Shown here one piece after another: positions 33,601 to 40,966 of a stretch of DNA of 47,302 bases. The position numbers and the translations under genes were made by a program. Under the pieces are notes generated by a model. That model worked only from the letters and a program-made list of their open reading frames with translations, was not told where the DNA came from and did no database searches. This stretch comes from JALWZX01 sp964506905. Its GTDB lineage: Bacteria > Patescibacteriota > WWE3 > 2-01-FULL-39-13. The first letter of the stretch is position 1. Every line of letters begins with the position of its first letter. The stretch spans positions 1 through 47,302 of the forward strand of contig CAZDNW010000044.1 in the NCBI GenBank assembly GCA_964506905.1, given 5' to 3'.

Positions 33601-33850
33601 TAATATACCAAGGTGCATCATATGTAACACCCATCTTAATAGCTTCTGATGGTGTTCTTGATGGTTTATCAATTCTAGGGTTTGAATATGTTAGTACCCA
33701 ATTTCTTCCTGTATTATCATAAATATCTCCTATCCCTTTTAGTGTTTCTTCTATACCTTGTTCAACCAACCACTTAAAAGAATCAAGCTGTATTTGAATT
33801 GGATTTACAGGTGGGAAGTCAACGTTGTGTTTAGAGAATGCAATTCTCAT
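30626..33850 (-). CDS. rpoB: RNA polymerase beta subunit
   Basis: A protein of 1074 residues from the ATG at 33850; a TTG four codons upstream is in frame. It carries the rifampicin pocket (about 377-403), H-P-T-H-Y-G-K, S-P-E-G-T-N-I-G-L, G-R-H-G-Q-K-G (about 837) and P-H-M-A-D-G-T-P-V-D. At the rifampicin pocket, Gly stands where E. coli has Asp516 and Phe at 518. The gene starts the rpoBC-rpsL-rpsG series and follows a promoter with a structured leader of about 115 bases. Confidence 0.97.
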   Translation of the reverse strand: MRIAFSKHNVDFPPVNPIQIQLDSFKWLVEQGIEETLKGIGDIYDNTGRNWVLTYSNPRIDKPSRTPSEAIKMGVTYDAPWYITATIKKQGTNQKKEKEIYMGDFPLMTDEGIFIINGVQKVVINQLSRAQGVFFGYDADNTSSRMLPNAKILPFSGAWIDFETNRYGVLTVKIDRKRKIPVTTLLRIFGLDTDEKILETFAEDIKDPTDNIILNTIERDVSTNYEEAALEIYKKMRPGEPLVVDAAKALVDNMFFNVKRYSLGKVGRFKINQKLGLDFPETEEYFILQQKDVVEIVRYIIHLWQGDEGYEIDDIDSLKNRRVRAVGELLQSEMRYGFYQLERLAREKMALQPRETLPDPSLLTSPRPVSSRLVSFLASGQLSQLLGQFNPLDSLDHKRRLSVLGKGGLTRERASYAVRDAHPTHYGKIDAIRSPEGTNIGLVTYLALYARLNEYGFLETPYAKIEHTKDGKIRITDKVEYLAAYDEEKYNIIGGDVEVDDKGFILSERAPMRRGIEFFLGFTKDADYIEISPQQILGVSTSLIPFIANDDVARALITAQQSSQAVPLVKPQEPIVGTGMEEFIADNAGLTVRAPEDGVIEYADASKIVLKGKKETHEFQLVNFMQSNSDSCYTQIAKVKKGDKVKKGDLLAEGPSSNNGELALGVNLRVAFMSYEGFNYEDAFIISDRVLRDDLLSSVNISDYSIKVLETKLGPEELTADIPNVSEEALRNLDENGIVTIGSHVKSGDILVGKIAPKGQSELSAEERLLRAVFGERVKDVKDNSLRLPHGRSGVVIDVQVLTPKDKEQMAKGVIKEVTVKVAEFRRISVGDKLSGRHGQKGVIAKIAPVEDMPHMADGTPVDVMISPSSVLGRMNMGNILETHLGWVGSLTGKKYAILPFRKVTRREIAKELKDAGLPEDGKVYLYDGRTGERLEQKVAVGNIYVFKLHHMAEEKIHARSTGPYSLITQQPLGGKAQMGGQRFGEMEVWALEAYGADSVLNEMLTIKSDDIKGRYSAFQSIIKGLKIPEPHIPESFKLLVRQLNGLCLSITPIIYDENKKKLVESSLVSKEED

Positions 33851-33972
33851 TAATATTAACAACTGGCACTAATAATCGAGCTTTGACTATTTAGCTACTA
33901 CATACAAAGAAAGACGATCATAAAAGACCGCCAACATAATGTATGTTATTAATGCCGCTGCGCGCGAATGTA

Positions 33973-34002
33973 AATATAACAAATAAAACTGCTAGTTGTC
34001 AA
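33973..34002 (-). promoter_or_regulatory. Promoter of the rpoBC operon
   Basis: Minus-strand TTGACA (34002-33997) and TATATT (33978-33973) are 18 bases apart, a near-consensus sigma-70 promoter. The start point would be near 33966. The leader of about 115 bases holds an ACATAC/GTATGT pair. Confidence 0.65.
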
Positions 34003-34020
34003 CATAGAAAATTGGGCAAA

Positions 34021-34052
34021 TCAAAAACCAACCGATTTCTTCGGACTTGGTT
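34021..34052 (-). terminator. Rho-independent terminator-like hairpin before the rpoB promoter
   Basis: On the minus strand a stem AACCAA + CCGA pairs with TCGG + TTGGTT around loop AGAAA with a 2-base GT bulge, followed by a run of T. It lies between mraY and the rpoB promoter, so it probably ends the mur/mraY transcript or attenuates a long leader. Confidence 0.6.
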
Positions 34053-34056
34053 ATAC

Positions 34057-34088
34057 GCGATATCAACCTAATCGTAGATTCATATCGC
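34057..34088. repeat. Inverted repeat GCGATAT/ATATCGC
   Basis: A 7-bp perfect dyad with an 18-base spacer in the mraY-rpoB intergenic region, next to the terminator hairpin. Its role is unknown. Confidence 0.5.
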
Positions 34089-34090
34089 TA

Positions 34091-34140
34091 GTTTTAGTGG
34101 CCTTTTTAATAAAATCTAATTATATAAATTCCACTAAAAC
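34091..34140. repeat. 10-bp inverted repeat GTTTTAGTGG/CCACTAAAAC
   Basis: The arms (34091-34100 and 34131-34140) are perfectly complementary with 30 bases between. The interior holds a minus-strand TATAAT. The arm TTTTAGT is shared with the hairpins at 9703-9740 and 22059-22085. It could be a looped operator over a promoter. Confidence 0.6.
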
Positions 34141-34197
34141 TTATTAAATTTAAATTACATATATCTAAACAAAGTTGTTGGTATTATACACACTTTC

Positions 34198-35295
34198 TTA
34201 AATTAGTGCAACAACAACTCCTATCAACCCTGAAATTATTGTAAAAAGCCAAAATCTTTCTACTACTTTATTTTCGGACCATCCGAGTTTTTCAAAATGA
34301 TGATGTATTGGTGCTACTAAAAAAATTCGTTTTTTTCTTAATTTCACAGACCATTGTTGTCCGACACTTGATAATATTTCAATTATAAACAAGGAACCGA
34401 TTAAAAGTAACGAAACTTCTCTATATATCAAAATAGATACAATTACAAAAAACATACCTATTGGCAAAGTTCCCACATCTGACATTTCCATTCGTGCAGG
34501 TTTAATATTAAAGTATAAAAACGCAAGTTCTGCACCAACAATGATAAATGATAAGGTTGCCACTTCTTTATACCCTAAGTATGCGGCAATTAATCCAAAC
34601 ATTGTAAATGATACACTATGAGTTCCAGCAGATAACCCATCTAAACCATCTGTAATTCCAAAAGCAGTTGCAAAACCTATCAAAAGGAAAATTACTATTG
34701 CATAATAAAACCAACCAAAATCAATTACTCCTAAATATGGAATGTAAAATGCTGGTTGATGGTTATTAACAATTAGAAAGTAAACTACGACGAATGTTAT
34801 AAGCAAATACATTAAAAATTTATAGTGACTTTTTAAACCTCGTTGTTCACTACCCATAACTCTTAATGCTTCTTCAAACCATTTCCAAGGAATTAAAACA
34901 ACTTTTTTGACATTTGCCCATATACCATGAGCTTTTATTAAACTTTCGCTTGGATTAGGGCGGCTTTTTCTTATTGCTAAAATAGTTCTACCAAGTGTAT
35001 TTGTATATTCATCTATTCCTCCTAATATTGCCCCAAAAATTCCTACTGCCAATATCATATATAAATATTCCCAATCAGGCATAAATAAAACTGATAAGAC
35101 CACAACCGAAGCAATTATTACAGCACCTCCCATTATTGGCGTACCCATTTTTATTTTTTTCCCTGGCATAACTCTATCCAAATCTGTTTTTGAAATTCTA
35201 CGAATATTAAATTTATAAAGAAGTTTAATATATGGAACACTTATTAATAGTGTTAGAAAAAATGATGCAAGAATCGTAAGTATGTAATTTAACAT
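34198..35295 (-). CDS. mraY: Phospho-N-acetylmuramoyl-pentapeptide transferase MraY
   Basis: A 365-residue, multi-helix enzyme that moves phospho-MurNAc-pentapeptide to undecaprenyl phosphate (lipid I). The MraY markers are G-T-P-I-M-G-G (51-57), G-I-T-D-G-L-D-G-L-S-A-G (213-224; D216), M-S-D-V-G-T-L (D273) and the MraY-specific H-H-H-F-E at 331-335. The first Asp pair, D-D in most members, is D95-E96 here. A stretch of about 45 residues (105-150) between helices is an insertion. The leader holds an AGCGTT/AACGCT pair (35322-35354) and a TATAAT at 35369-35374. It follows murB. Confidence 0.93.
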   Translation of the reverse strand: MLNYILTILASFFLTLLISVPYIKLLYKFNIRRISKTDLDRVMPGKKIKMGTPIMGGAVIIASVVVLSVLFMPDWEYLYMILAVGIFGAILGGIDEYTNTLGRTILAIRKSRPNPSESLIKAHGIWANVKKVVLIPWKWFEEALRVMGSEQRGLKSHYKFLMYLLITFVVVYFLIVNNHQPAFYIPYLGVIDFGWFYYAIVIFLLIGFATAFGITDGLDGLSAGTHSVSFTMFGLIAAYLGYKEVATLSFIIVGAELAFLYFNIKPARMEMSDVGTLPIGMFFVIVSILIYREVSLLLIGSLFIIEILSSVGQQWSVKLRKKRIFLVAPIHHHFEKLGWSENKVVERFWLFTIISGLIGVVVALI

Positions 35296-35383
35296 ATTTT
35301 ACTTTTGGCAAGTAGGTTTAAAGCGTTTTAAAATTATTTAACAAAAATAACGCTGTTTACTTTTATTAATTATATCACTATTT

Positions 35384-36430
35384 TTACTTAAACTCCCCAA
35401 TTAAAAATATTTCTGGTTTTAATTTAATATCCAATTCTTCTTTTGCTTTTTGTTGTACCAGTTTAATTAAATCATATACATCTTTAGCCTTTGCTGTATT
35501 ATCTGTAACTATAAAATTCGCGTGGTTTTCATATATTTTTGCACCACCTATTTTATAACCTTTTAAATTTAATTTTGCATCAATTATATATCCTGCTGAC
35601 AAATTTTTTAAACCTGCTTTATCTCTTTCTTCTTCTGTTATATTTGAAAATGTTGATCCTGCAGAATTAAACGGCTGTATCGATTTTCTTTTTTTCCATT
35701 CGTTGTATGTGTATAAAGCTTTTTGGGAATTCCCCTCATATAGCCCTAATTCCACTTCTAAAATACACCCGTTAATTTTTTGAAATATTGATTGGTTATA
35801 TCCAAAATTCAATTCGTTATGTGATAATGTTATGACTTCCCCATAATTATCTATATATTTTACTTTTTCTATATACTCACTAAACAATCTGTTAGCACCA
35901 TGAATATTATTATAAACCGCCCCACCTATCGTGCCCGGAATTCTGGAAAACCATTGCAACCCAACAGAATTATTTTTTATTGTTTGCAATATCAATTTTT
36001 GTAAATTTGTACCAGACGAAATCTTATAAAGATGTTTTTGTGTAGTTCTATCGTTATAATCTAAATCGTTAAATTTTATAAAGCCTTTTTTAAAATGCGT
36101 TTCTTGTTTTCTTGTATTTTTATCGTCGTAAATTTGGCCTTTGTATTTTCTTTCGAATTTAATGTTTTCTATATTATTTTTTATTGTGATTCCTCTTATC
36201 CCTTTATCACTAATTAAAATATTTGTTCCATCACCTAAAATAAATACTGGTATATTTTCTTTTTGGGAAGTTCTATATATTTTTATTAAATCATCTTGAG
36301 TTTGTGGGATACAAAATAAATCTGCATTTCCCCCAACACCTAGTGATGTGTGACGATTCAACGGATAATTTTCATATATTTTTATTGTAGTAGTTTTAGA
36401 TAAAATGCTTTTAATTTGATTCAAATTCAT
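35384..36430 (-). CDS. murB: UDP-N-acetylenolpyruvoylglucosamine reductase MurB
   Basis: A 348-residue FAD enzyme making UDP-MurNAc. It shows H-T-S-L-G-V-G-G, G-D-G-T-N-I-L-I-S-D, R-I-P-G-T-I-G-G-A and N-S-A-G-S-T-F with the proton-donor Ser, and an E-I-F-L-I-G end with the catalytic Glu. A charged insertion (about residues 85-130; K-F-E-R-K-Y, then D-D-K-N-T-R-K, K-K-G-F-I-K-F-N-D-L-D-Y) interrupts the FAD domain and makes it about 45 residues longer than the compact form. It follows murA after 3 bases and is very AT-rich. Confidence 0.92.
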   Translation of the reverse strand: MNLNQIKSILSKTTTIKIYENYPLNRHTSLGVGGNADLFCIPQTQDDLIKIYRTSQKENIPVFILGDGTNILISDKGIRGITIKNNIENIKFERKYKGQIYDDKNTRKQETHFKKGFIKFNDLDYNDRTTQKHLYKISSGTNLQKLILQTIKNNSVGLQWFSRIPGTIGGAVYNNIHGANRLFSEYIEKVKYIDNYGEVITLSHNELNFGYNQSIFQKINGCILEVELGLYEGNSQKALYTYNEWKKRKSIQPFNSAGSTFSNITEEERDKAGLKNLSAGYIIDAKLNLKGYKIGGAKIYENHANFIVTDNTAKAKDVYDLIKLVQQKAKEELDIKLKPEIFLIGEFK

Positions 36431-36433
36431 TAT

Positions 36434-37741
36434 TTATAACAATTCAATATTTACACCAAGTGACTTATAAACCTCATATATATTTGGGTACCTTCTTTTT
36501 AACACTTCAGTACCGTGTAAAACTGTTTCAACAGGGTCACAAAGTGATGCTAGAAACACAGCCTTACACGCTTGAATTATAGCTGGTGTATAAATTTCAC
36601 TCTTTTTGAATTTGGTTGGACCTGTAACAATAACTTTTTGTGGATCACACATCATAATATTTGCTCCCATTTTGTTAAGTTCTCTTATAAAATCTAAACC
36701 TGTTTCGTACATCCAGTTTTGAATTAAGATTTGCCCCTTAGTTCTTGTTGCAAGCGTTACAACAGGAGGTAAACAATCAACAGGAAACCCAGGCCAAGGT
36801 CTTGGTGAAAATTTTGGTAATGTTGCTGTTGCCATTGGAAACCCAGATTTAATGGGATCTATTTTTAATTCACCTTTTTTACTAACAACTAGGTCGTTAC
36901 CTTCTTCCTTTATATCAATGTTAAATTTTCTAAACCAGTTTACAAAACCGCCAACCACTTCGAAAACATTAGCGCCTTTTATTCTTATGTTACCGTTTGT
37001 AATTGCACTAGCTACTATCAGACCAGCAATGTCAACAAAATCGGGTAACGGTGTGTAGTCTGCAGATTTTAACGACTGATTTCCACTTATATTAATAACA
37101 TTAGCACCAATACCACTAATTTTTGCTCCCATAGAATTTAACAATTCTAACAATTGCGTAACATGAGGTTCACTTGCAGCATCTATTAAAGTATATGCGG
37201 AATTTGTACCGGCAGCATAAAGAGCAAAATTTTCTGTTGCAGTAACACTGGCTTCTGATTGCCATATTTTATATTCTTTTTCTAATTTTTTGGGTGCTGT
37301 AAATGTAACATAATTTTCGCCATAGTCGGTTGTTACCCCAACTTTTGAAAACACATCAATATGTGCAGATATTGACCTTTTACCCAAAACACACCCACCC
37401 GGTAACGGAATTTCAGCTTTACCAAACCTAGCAAGCAAAGGCCCTGCAAACATTATTGAGGCACGAACTCTAATTCCTAAATCATGATCTACTTTTGTCG
37501 ATTTAACATTTTTGCAATTAATTGTTAGGTTATTAAAATCTGTTTTGTCTATTTTTGCTCCTAATTTTTCTAGTATTTCTAACAGAATATTAACATCGGT
37601 TGTATCTGGAACATTATGGTATGTAACAGCTTTTTCTGTAAGTATAGAAGCAGGTAATGCCGATAAAATAGCGTTTTTGTTTGGTATAGGTGTAACCTCA
37701 CCAATAAGTGGGTTTCCACCAATTATTTTTATGGTATCCAT
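36434..37741 (-). CDS. murA: UDP-N-acetylglucosamine 1-carboxyvinyltransferase MurA
   Basis: A 435-residue enzyme of the first committed peptidoglycan step (PEP transfer to UDP-GlcNAc). It has N-K-N-A with K22 and N23, the L-P-G-G-C-V-L-G-K-R loop with catalytic C117, and P-H-V-T-Q-L-L-E and G-F-P-V-D (Asp) in the C-terminal domain. The Cys suggests fosfomycin sensitivity. TACAAT stands 6 bases before the ATG, and no Shine-Dalgarno is present. It leads the murA-murB series. Confidence 0.94.
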   Translation of the reverse strand: MDTIKIIGGNPLIGEVTPIPNKNAILSALPASILTEKAVTYHNVPDTTDVNILLEILEKLGAKIDKTDFNNLTINCKNVKSTKVDHDLGIRVRASIMFAGPLLARFGKAEIPLPGGCVLGKRSISAHIDVFSKVGVTTDYGENYVTFTAPKKLEKEYKIWQSEASVTATENFALYAAGTNSAYTLIDAASEPHVTQLLELLNSMGAKISGIGANVINISGNQSLKSADYTPLPDFVDIAGLIVASAITNGNIRIKGANVFEVVGGFVNWFRKFNIDIKEEGNDLVVSKKGELKIDPIKSGFPMATATLPKFSPRPWPGFPVDCLPPVVTLATRTKGQILIQNWMYETGLDFIRELNKMGANIMMCDPQKVIVTGPTKFKKSEIYTPAIIQACKAVFLASLCDPVETVLHGTEVLKRRYPNIYEVYKSLGVNIELL

Positions 37742-37747
37742 TTAAAT

Positions 37748-37753
37748 ATTGTA
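37748..37753 (-). promoter_or_regulatory. -10 box giving a leaderless murA transcript
   Basis: Minus-strand TACAAT is followed by exactly 6 bases (ATTTAA) before the ATG at 37741. The likely +1 is the first base of the ATG. Confidence 0.55.
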
Positions 37754-37795
37754 ACGAATAAGTGTGGATTTGTATCACAAGATCTATAATCTCTT

Positions 37796-38683
37796 TTATT
37801 TTTTATTTCTAAATTTTCTCATAAATATAACCAATAAAGGAGAAGCTACAAATGTTGATGAATAAGTTCCTGCTATAGTTCCAACTAATAATGCAACAAC
37901 AAACCATCTAATAGTTACACCACCAAGTAGAGCTAAAGTTGTTAACACAAAAATTATTGTTAAAGAATTGTTTAATGATCTTGGCAATGTTTCTGTAACA
38001 GCTTTATCTACAATTTGTTCAAAACTTAAAGGTACTCCTCGCTTTAAAGATTCTCTTATTCTATCAAACACGACAATCGTATCGTGAACACTGAAACTTA
38101 AAGTCGTAAGTAGTGCAGTAACAAATAACACATCGACTTCCACATTATAAAAATGTCCCAACAATGAAAATGTTCCAAGCAAAATTATTGTATCGTGAAA
38201 CATTGCAAGTATTGCAGAAATCCCATACATTTTATCTTTAAACTGATGTGCAACATATAAAAGTATAGCCATCGAAGCTAGTAAAACCGACACACCTGTT
38301 TTCATTAATAATTCTTTTCCAAGAGTTGGACCTACCGTTTCAAATCTTAATTCTGTGATGTTGCTACCATAATCTTCTTTTACCTTATCTAATATCTCGT
38401 TTTTCTTCGGCTCATCAATGTAATTCATTTTAATTATGTAATTGTTTTCATTTGTAACGGTTTGAATTGCATATACATCTATATTTTCTATCTGGTTAAT
38501 ATTTTCTGTTAGTTTATCTGTATCTACTTGCTTATCTGTATCTATGTGGACTTCAAGCAATGCTCCACCTGTGAAATCTATTGCTGGTTTTAATCCAAAT
38601 AATGCTAGAGAAATTAGTGAAACAGTAACAAGTATTGCCGATATTCCTAAATATACATATTTATATTTCATAAAATGAATCAT
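37796..38683 (-). CDS. secF: Protein translocase subunit SecF
   Basis: A 295-residue, six-helix membrane protein. It has the F-T-G-G-A-L-L-E-V periplasmic-domain start and the conserved S-V-H-D-T-I-V-V-F-D-R-I-R-E segment before helix 5. With SecD it uses the proton gradient to pull exported proteins. Its ATG overlaps the secD TGA (ATGA at 38680-38683) and AGGAGG stands 6 bases before it, so this start is favoured over M5. Confidence 0.96.
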   Translation of the reverse strand: MIHFMKYKYVYLGISAILVTVSLISLALFGLKPAIDFTGGALLEVHIDTDKQVDTDKLTENINQIENIDVYAIQTVTNENNYIIKMNYIDEPKKNEILDKVKEDYGSNITELRFETVGPTLGKELLMKTGVSVLLASMAILLYVAHQFKDKMYGISAILAMFHDTIILLGTFSLLGHFYNVEVDVLFVTALLTTLSFSVHDTIVVFDRIRESLKRGVPLSFEQIVDKAVTETLPRSLNNSLTIIFVLTTLALLGGVTIRWFVVALLVGTIAGTYSSTFVASPLLVIFMRKFRNKK

Positions 38684-40272
38684 TTTTTATCCTCCTTACC
38701 TTTTCTAAAAAATTTACTCTTTGATTTTGTTGAATTCTTTTGTTTGTTTTCTTTTTTGATTGATTTCTCTAAGCTTGTTTTCTTATGTTTTTTTGGTTTC
38801 TTATAGAAAACTCTAACTAAGTTTCTTGTAATAATTACACCTGTAAAAAGACTAATAAATATACCCAAACTCAATGTTAATGCAAAACCTCTTACTGGTC
38901 CTGATTGTGGTAAAAAGCTCCAATTGAATGGGTTAAATAATATAAATGCCGTTATTAAGGTTGCGACATTTGCATCTCTGATTGAATCCCATGATCTACC
39001 AAAACCATTTTCAAACGCAATATCTCTTGGTTTTCCTTCTCTTAATTCTTCTTTTATTCTCTCAAATATAAGAATATTGGCATCAACAGCCATACCAATT
39101 GATAACACAAACCCTGCAAGTCCAGGCAAAGTTAAAACAACTGGTATAAATTTGTATAATGCAAGCGTAATAATTCCATATATTACAAGGGAAATACTAG
39201 CAAACACACCTAACCAACCGTAATATGCAATCATAAACAAAACTACTAGCGCTAAGCCGATTCCACCTGCAATTAAACTTTTATTAACAGATTCTTGGCC
39301 TAATGTTGGCCCAACAGTTCGCTGTTCTAAAACTTCAACAGGAACTGGTAAGGCACCAGCATTTAATTGTGTTGCAATGTTTTTTGCTTCATCTACTGTA
39401 AATTGCCCTGTTATTACAGCCTGTCCGTTAGAAATAACAGAATTTACTGTAGGAGCCATTAACATCTGTTCATCTAAAAAGATAGCAATTCGTTTATTTA
39501 AGTTTTCTTCTGTTAGTGTTTTGAATTTTTTAGCCCCTTCTGCACTAAATTGAAGTTGTATTTCTGGTTGACCTGTTTGAGGATTTAAAACGACAGATGC
39601 TTTTCTTAAATCCGCACCTGTTAAATCACTTGATTTCCAATCCGGGATTTCTATGTATCTTTGTTGCGGAATATCTTTTAGTTCTTCTTCTGATTTACCT
39701 TCTTCTACTGCTTTTTGGTATTCTTCTAATGCTTTTTTATTTGCTTCTTCAAAATCTGCTGGTTTTTCATATAAAAATTTTGTGTCTTTTGTATCGTAAT
39801 AAATTGTTGGCGCTTCAGTTTTAAATTCTAATTGAGCAACTTGTCCAATAACATCAAGTGCCTTAGTAGTATCAAAAACACCTGCTAACTCAACAATTAT
39901 TCTGTACTCATCACCAACTTTTGATGTTTGTACATTTGACTCTGAAATTCCTAATAAATTAACTCTTTTTTCAATTACATCTCTTAAAGACTTTAACGCT
40001 TCTTCTCTGTCTTCTTCTGGAATTTTAGACATATCTGCCTTTAATAAGACACTAACACCACCCGCAATATCTAATCCCTGTTTTAATTCCAAATCACGAT
40101 GTATTCTTCCGCCAAATAAATTGATATCATACCCACCTATCGTTGTATCTATATTTATATTTTTATAATGAATCTTTACAGGAGTTTTTGGCATTGCAAT
40201 TGCAACACCTATCATTGTTATCAAAAATACCAAAAATAATGTAAACCTAGGATTTTTAAAAGGGTTTCTCAT
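38680..40272 (-). CDS. secD: Protein translocase subunit SecD
   Basis: A 530-residue partner of SecF. An N-terminal helix (about 9-25) is followed by the P1 region with G-L-D-I-A-G-G and R-V-N-L-L-G-I-S-E, then the helices with V-G-P-T-L-G, G-M-A-V-D-A-N-I-L-I-F-E-R-I-K-E-E. About residues 170-205 a Glu/Lys-rich segment interrupts the P1 domain. The C-terminus (about 495-530) is a Lys-rich cytoplasmic tail. It is translationally coupled to secF. Confidence 0.95.
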   Translation of the reverse strand: MRNPFKNPRFTLFLVFLITMIGVAIAMPKTPVKIHYKNINIDTTIGGYDINLFGGRIHRDLELKQGLDIAGGVSVLLKADMSKIPEEDREEALKSLRDVIEKRVNLLGISESNVQTSKVGDEYRIIVELAGVFDTTKALDVIGQVAQLEFKTEAPTIYYDTKDTKFLYEKPADFEEANKKALEEYQKAVEEGKSEEELKDIPQQRYIEIPDWKSSDLTGADLRKASVVLNPQTGQPEIQLQFSAEGAKKFKTLTEENLNKRIAIFLDEQMLMAPTVNSVISNGQAVITGQFTVDEAKNIATQLNAGALPVPVEVLEQRTVGPTLGQESVNKSLIAGGIGLALVVLFMIAYYGWLGVFASISLVIYGIITLALYKFIPVVLTLPGLAGFVLSIGMAVDANILIFERIKEELREGKPRDIAFENGFGRSWDSIRDANVATLITAFILFNPFNWSFLPQSGPVRGFALTLSLGIFISLFTGVIITRNLVRVFYKKPKKHKKTSLEKSIKKENKQKNSTKSKSKFFRKGKEDKK

Positions 40273-40336
40273 AAATATCTTTTAACAATTACACAACTTA
40301 AGGCAAATAACCTTTATCGTTGATGTTACTCTAGCA

Positions 40337-40921
40337 TTATGCAAACGACAAGTATTTTTCTGGATCACCAACAAGCAATATATGTGGTGATGCTATAAAT
40401 GATAATAGGAATATGTCTCGTCTGCTTTTTAGATAATTAAATTCCTCTTCACCTAAAACTGTATAATTTATTTCTCTACCCATTTCTATACTTGCCTCTC
40501 TAACTACTTGAGCTAATGCATCAAGATTAACTTCTCCTATTATAAGTAAATCTAATTCGTTTTGTGATGATTGTCTGCCTTCTGCAAACGCGGTTGAAAG
40601 AACTGCTAATTTTAATTTACCTACCTTGTTTTGGTTATCCAATATTTTTCTTCCGATGCCTTTTTCCTTAGCAACCATTGAAACTAATTCATAATAAAAT
40701 GGGTGATCTTTTCTTACTAGATAATACAAACGATTTCCTCGTTTTTCTTTTTTAACTAACCCTGCTTTTACAAATCTTTTTAATTCGCGTCTAACTGCAT
40801 TGATTTCAGTATCAACTCGGCGAGTTAGTTCACGAACATATAAATGCTGTTTTGTTTCAGAATAAAGCTCTATTAATATTCTAATTCTTACTTCTGAAGT
40901 TATTATGCTTTCTAAAAACAT
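40337..40921 (-). CDS. Winged-helix protein with a degenerate nucleotidyltransferase-like domain
   Basis: A 194-residue protein. Residues 1-75 form a winged-helix DNA-binding fold (T-R-R-V-D-T-E-I-N-A-V-R-R-E-L-K-R, then G-N-R-L-Y-Y-L-V-R). The rest resembles the MNT nucleotidyltransferase-like domain that is often fused to such helices. Where the G-S-x-R-G and D-x-D residues should be, it has T-A-F-A-E-G-R and N-E-L-D-L-L-I-I-G, so catalysis is doubtful. It may be a one-component transcriptional regulator. It stands alone between secD and the DUF3048 gene. Confidence 0.6.
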   Translation of the reverse strand: MFLESIITSEVRIRILIELYSETKQHLYVRELTRRVDTEINAVRRELKRFVKAGLVKKEKRGNRLYYLVRKDHPFYYELVSMVAKEKGIGRKILDNQNKVGKLKLAVLSTAFAEGRQSSQNELDLLIIGEVNLDALAQVVREASIEMGREINYTVLGEEEFNYLKSRRDIFLLSFIASPHILLVGDPEKYLSFA

Positions 40922-40966
40922 ATTACTATTTTGAATTAAACAAATGGTTAATTAGCAACCAATGGT

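Larger units (their letters stand above)
33863..34197. other. 335-bp intergenic region between mraY and rpoB
   Basis: There is no ORF of note. In the direction of transcription it holds a minus-strand TATAAT just after mraY (near 34180), the 10-bp inverted repeat, the GCGATAT dyad, a terminator-like hairpin, the rpoB promoter and a leader. It is the most structured non-coding stretch in the window apart from the rpsG array. Confidence 0.6.

Noticed and set aside
33863..33966. Riboswitch in the rpoB leader
   Set aside because: No known aptamer core could be recognised; only simple inverted repeats are visible.
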